From Betaproteobacteria bacterium (GTDB taxonomy: Bacteria; Pseudomonadota; Gammaproteobacteria; Burkholderiales; SG8-39), in the NCBI GenBank assembly GCA_009693235.1, contig SHXR01000012.1, forward strand, positions 1 to 64,000: DNA of 64,000 nt. The letters run 5' to 3'. Position 1 is the first letter of the stretch. Every line of letters starts with the position of its first letter. Both the position numbers and the translations under genes were made by a program. Below, piece by piece: positions 62,228-64,000 of this stretch. Under the pieces are notes generated by a model. The model worked only from the letters and a program-made list of their open reading frames with translations, was not told the origin of the DNA and searched no databases.

Positions 62228-63015
62228 CCGACCGGCTGCTGGTGTGTGACGGTCTTGCAAAACGCTTTGGCGGCGTGCATGCATTGGACGGTGTGTCGTT
62301 CGCGATCGAGCGCCATGCCATCTATGGTTTGATCGGTCCAAATGGCGCCGGCAAGACCACGCTCTTCAATCTCCTCACCGGCATCTACACGGCAGACGCC
62401 GGCAGGATGCAATTCGCGGGCGGCACCATCGACGGGCTGTCACCCGATCGTGTGTGCGAACGGGGTATCGCACGAACCTTTCAAAACATCCGACTGTTTG
62501 CCAACCTCAGTGTGTTGGAGAACGTGATGATCGGGCGCCATGTGCGCACCAAAGCAGGCGTCTTCGGGGCAGTGTTTCGCACGCGAGCGACGCAGGACGA
62601 GGAAGCCCGGATCGAGCGACGCGCGCACGAACTCCTTGACTACGTCGGCCTTGCCGATCGCGCCAACGATATCGCCAGGAGCCTGCCCTACGGCGAGCAG
62701 CGCCGGCTTGAAATTGCGCGCGCACTCGCGACCGAACCGCACCTCCTCGCACTCGACGAACCCGCCGCCGGTATGAATTCCACCGAGAAGGCGGCGCTTG
62801 GCGAATTGATCAAACGGATCCGGACCGACGGCGTTACCGTGCTCCTCATCGAGCATGATGTGAAACTGGTGATGGGAATCTGCGAGCACATTCTGGTGCT
62901 CGACTATGGCAAACAAATCGCCGAAGGTGTTCCGGAAGACGTGCGACGTGATCGGCGGGTCATCGAAGCGTACCTCGGCACTGTAGGCGATGACAGCATC
63001 AAGGTGGCGACGTGA
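62224..63015 (+). CDS. livG: Branched-chain amino acid ABC transporter ATPase (LivG-like)
   Basis: This 263-residue ATP-binding subunit has Walker A GPNGAGKTT, the Q-loop, the signature-region SLPYGEQRRLEIARAL, Walker B LLALDEPAAGMN and the switch His in LIEHDVKLVMG. GTG 62224 overlaps the LivM stop and is the coupled start. Its partner is LivF, with an overlapping start as well. Confidence 0.93.
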   Translation: MTDRLLVCDGLAKRFGGVHALDGVSFAIERHAIYGLIGPNGAGKTTLFNLLTGIYTADAGRMQFAGGTIDGLSPDRVCERGIARTFQNIRLFANLSVLENVMIGRHVRTKAGVFGAVFRTRATQDEEARIERRAHELLDYVGLADRANDIARSLPYGEQRRLEIARALATEPHLLALDEPAAGMNSTEKAALGELIKRIRTDGVTVLLIEHDVKLVMGICEHILVLDYGKQIAEGVPEDVRRDRRVIEAYLGTVGDDSIKVAT

Positions 63016-63731
63016 CCAAGTCACCGATGTTGCGGGTTGCCGGGCTGGCGGTTGCATATGGAGGCATCCGCGCCATCAAAGGCATCGATTTCGAGATCTA
63101 TGGGGGTGAAACGGTCACGCTGATCGGCGCGAATGGTGCCGGCAAGACGACGACCTTACGTGCGATCACCGGACTTGTTCCACCGGTAGCCGGATCGATT
63201 CATCTCAACGGTCGTGACATTACCGGCGCCACATCGTTCAGCCTGGTTCGCCAGGGATTGGCGATGGTGCCGGAGGGACGCGGCGTGTTTCCGCAGCTCA
63301 CCGTGTCCGAGAACGTCGCCATGGGTGCTTATATTCGCGACGATAAGGCGGAGATTGCCAGGGATGTTGAGCGCGTGTTCAGTCTATTTCCGCGTCTGCG
63401 GGAACGGGCGCAACAGTCCGCAGGCACCCTTTCGGGTGGCGAGCAACAGATGCTCGCGATCGGCCGGGCGCTTATGTCGCGACCGAAATTGCTGCTCCTC
63501 GATGAGCCGAGCATGGGTCTTGCGCCGGTGATTGTGCAGAAGGTCTTTGCGGTGATCGAATCGATTGCACGCGACGGGGTCACGATTCTCCTCGTCGAGC
63601 AGAACGCGAATCTCGCCCTGCGCACGAGCGATCGCGCCTATGTATTGGAAAGCGGCCTCATTACGATCGCCGGCAAGTCAGCCGACCTGCTCTCCGATCC
63701 CAAGGTGCGAGCCGCCTATCTTGGTGAATAA
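63012..63731 (+). CDS. livF: Branched-chain amino acid ABC transporter ATPase (LivF-like)
   Basis: This 239-residue second ATPase subunit has Walker A GANGAGKTT, the signature TLSGGEQQMLAIGRAL, Walker B LLLLDEPSMGLAP and the switch region VEQNANLAL. GTG 63012 overlaps the LivG stop as GTGA. It completes the transporter (livK-H-M-G-F). The gene for a GMC oxidoreductase begins 26 bases downstream. Confidence 0.93.
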   Translation: MTKSPMLRVAGLAVAYGGIRAIKGIDFEIYGGETVTLIGANGAGKTTTLRAITGLVPPVAGSIHLNGRDITGATSFSLVRQGLAMVPEGRGVFPQLTVSENVAMGAYIRDDKAEIARDVERVFSLFPRLRERAQQSAGTLSGGEQQMLAIGRALMSRPKLLLLDEPSMGLAPVIVQKVFAVIESIARDGVTILLVEQNANLALRTSDRAYVLESGLITIAGKSADLLSDPKVRAAYLGE

Positions 63732-63757
63732 TTGACGAATAGGATGGCACAGCATCA

Positions 63758-64000
63758 ATGAGCACCGCAAATGTGGAGACCTGGGACTACACCATCGTCG
63801 GTGCGGGAGCGGCCGGCTGTGTCCTTGCCAATCGGCTTACTGCTTCGGGGCGTTATCGGGTGCTCGTGTTGGAAGCGGACGGTAACGACAACAAGCTTTG
63901 GATTCGCGTGCCGGCTGGATTTACCCGCACTATGTTCGACAAGCGAATTTCCTGGGGCTATCACAATGCGCCCGGCCCGGCCATCGGCAACCGCAAAATT
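63758..64000 (+). CDS. GMC-family oxidoreductase, N-terminal part (truncated by the window)
   Basis: The first 81 residues (starting MSTANVETWDYTIVGAGAAG) contain the FAD-binding motif VGAGAAGCVLANRL and VLVLEADG, as in choline dehydrogenase-like glucose-methanol-choline oxidoreductases. The reading frame is open to the window end, so length and substrate domain are unseen. Only 26 bases separate it from livF and it may be part of the same operon, oxidising an alcohol that the transporter brings in. Confidence 0.85.
   Translation, partial: MSTANVETWDYTIVGAGAAGCVLANRLTASGRYRVLVLEADGNDNKLWIRVPAGFTRTMFDKRISWGYHNAPGPAIGNRKI

Overview
The window looks like chromosomal DNA of an uncultured or environmental betaproteobacterium of Burkholderiales type. 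The reasons are the high GC content, three Bug/TctC-type periplasmic binding proteins, a hydantoinase/oxoprolinase pair, CaiB-type CoA transferase, several CoA-linked catabolic genes, and dense operons joined by 4-nt stop/start overlaps, some of them using TTG or GTG starts. No tRNA, rRNA, CRISPR array or intact mobile element was seen. Assignments come from reading motifs, not from database searches.

Left part (1-15.4 kb): hairpins that may be the edge of a repeat element lie before two tandem, orphan TRAP binding proteins (minus strand). Divergent from them is hyuA-hyuB-Bug-ribokinase, facing a nucleoside hydrolase, then a hexose-phosphate mutarotase. A minus-strand group follows: a MetE-like gene broken by one missing base, an orphan molybdenum hydroxylase large subunit, and a luciferase-like flavin oxidoreductase. 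A PPOX flavoprotein is on the plus strand.

Middle left (15.4-34.7 kb): two Rieske oxygenase gene sets stand back to back. The minus-strand set also carries a Bug protein, an epimerase, an alpha/beta hydrolase and a BNR-repeat gene interrupted by an in-frame TGA. The plus-strand set is a six-gene operon with five consecutive 4-nt overlaps: Rieske alpha, beta, acyl-CoA ligase, a thiolase-like protein without the nucleophilic Cys, a DUF35-SDR fusion without the SDR Tyr, and a cyclase-family hydrolase. After it come an acyl-CoA dehydrogenase, an AtzG-like/amidase pair, and CaiB-enoyl-CoA hydratase-Bug-RraA.

Middle right (34.7-45.4 kb): a small HExxH membrane protein, an atypical SDR, a His-rich exported protein, a glyoxylate aminotransferase divergent from a large FAD/Fe-S oxidase, a TauE/SafE permease, lgt with a DUF465 gene, ilvD, and a CAP-domain gene broken by one extra base.

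Right part (45.4-64 kb): a minus-strand cluster encodes a soluble-looking DMSO-reductase-family enzyme, its Fe-S/NrfD quinone module, an acyl-CoA ligase with an extra N-terminal domain, a QueG-like Fe-S protein, an MFS exporter, hydroxypyruvate isomerase and a sugar-acid dehydrogenase-like SDR. It is followed by a YyaL protein, a small cytochrome c, a complete branched-chain amino acid type ABC transporter (livKHMGF) with a visible promoter and an internal terminator, and the start of a GMC oxidoreductase.

Two candidates for undescribed biology stand out: the plus-strand Rieske/ligase/thiolase-like/DUF35-SDR operon, and the molybdenum enzyme/CoA ligase/QueG-like cluster. Three genes are broken by single-base changes, two of them in 4-base homopolymers, so consensus errors must be excluded before calling them pseudogenes.
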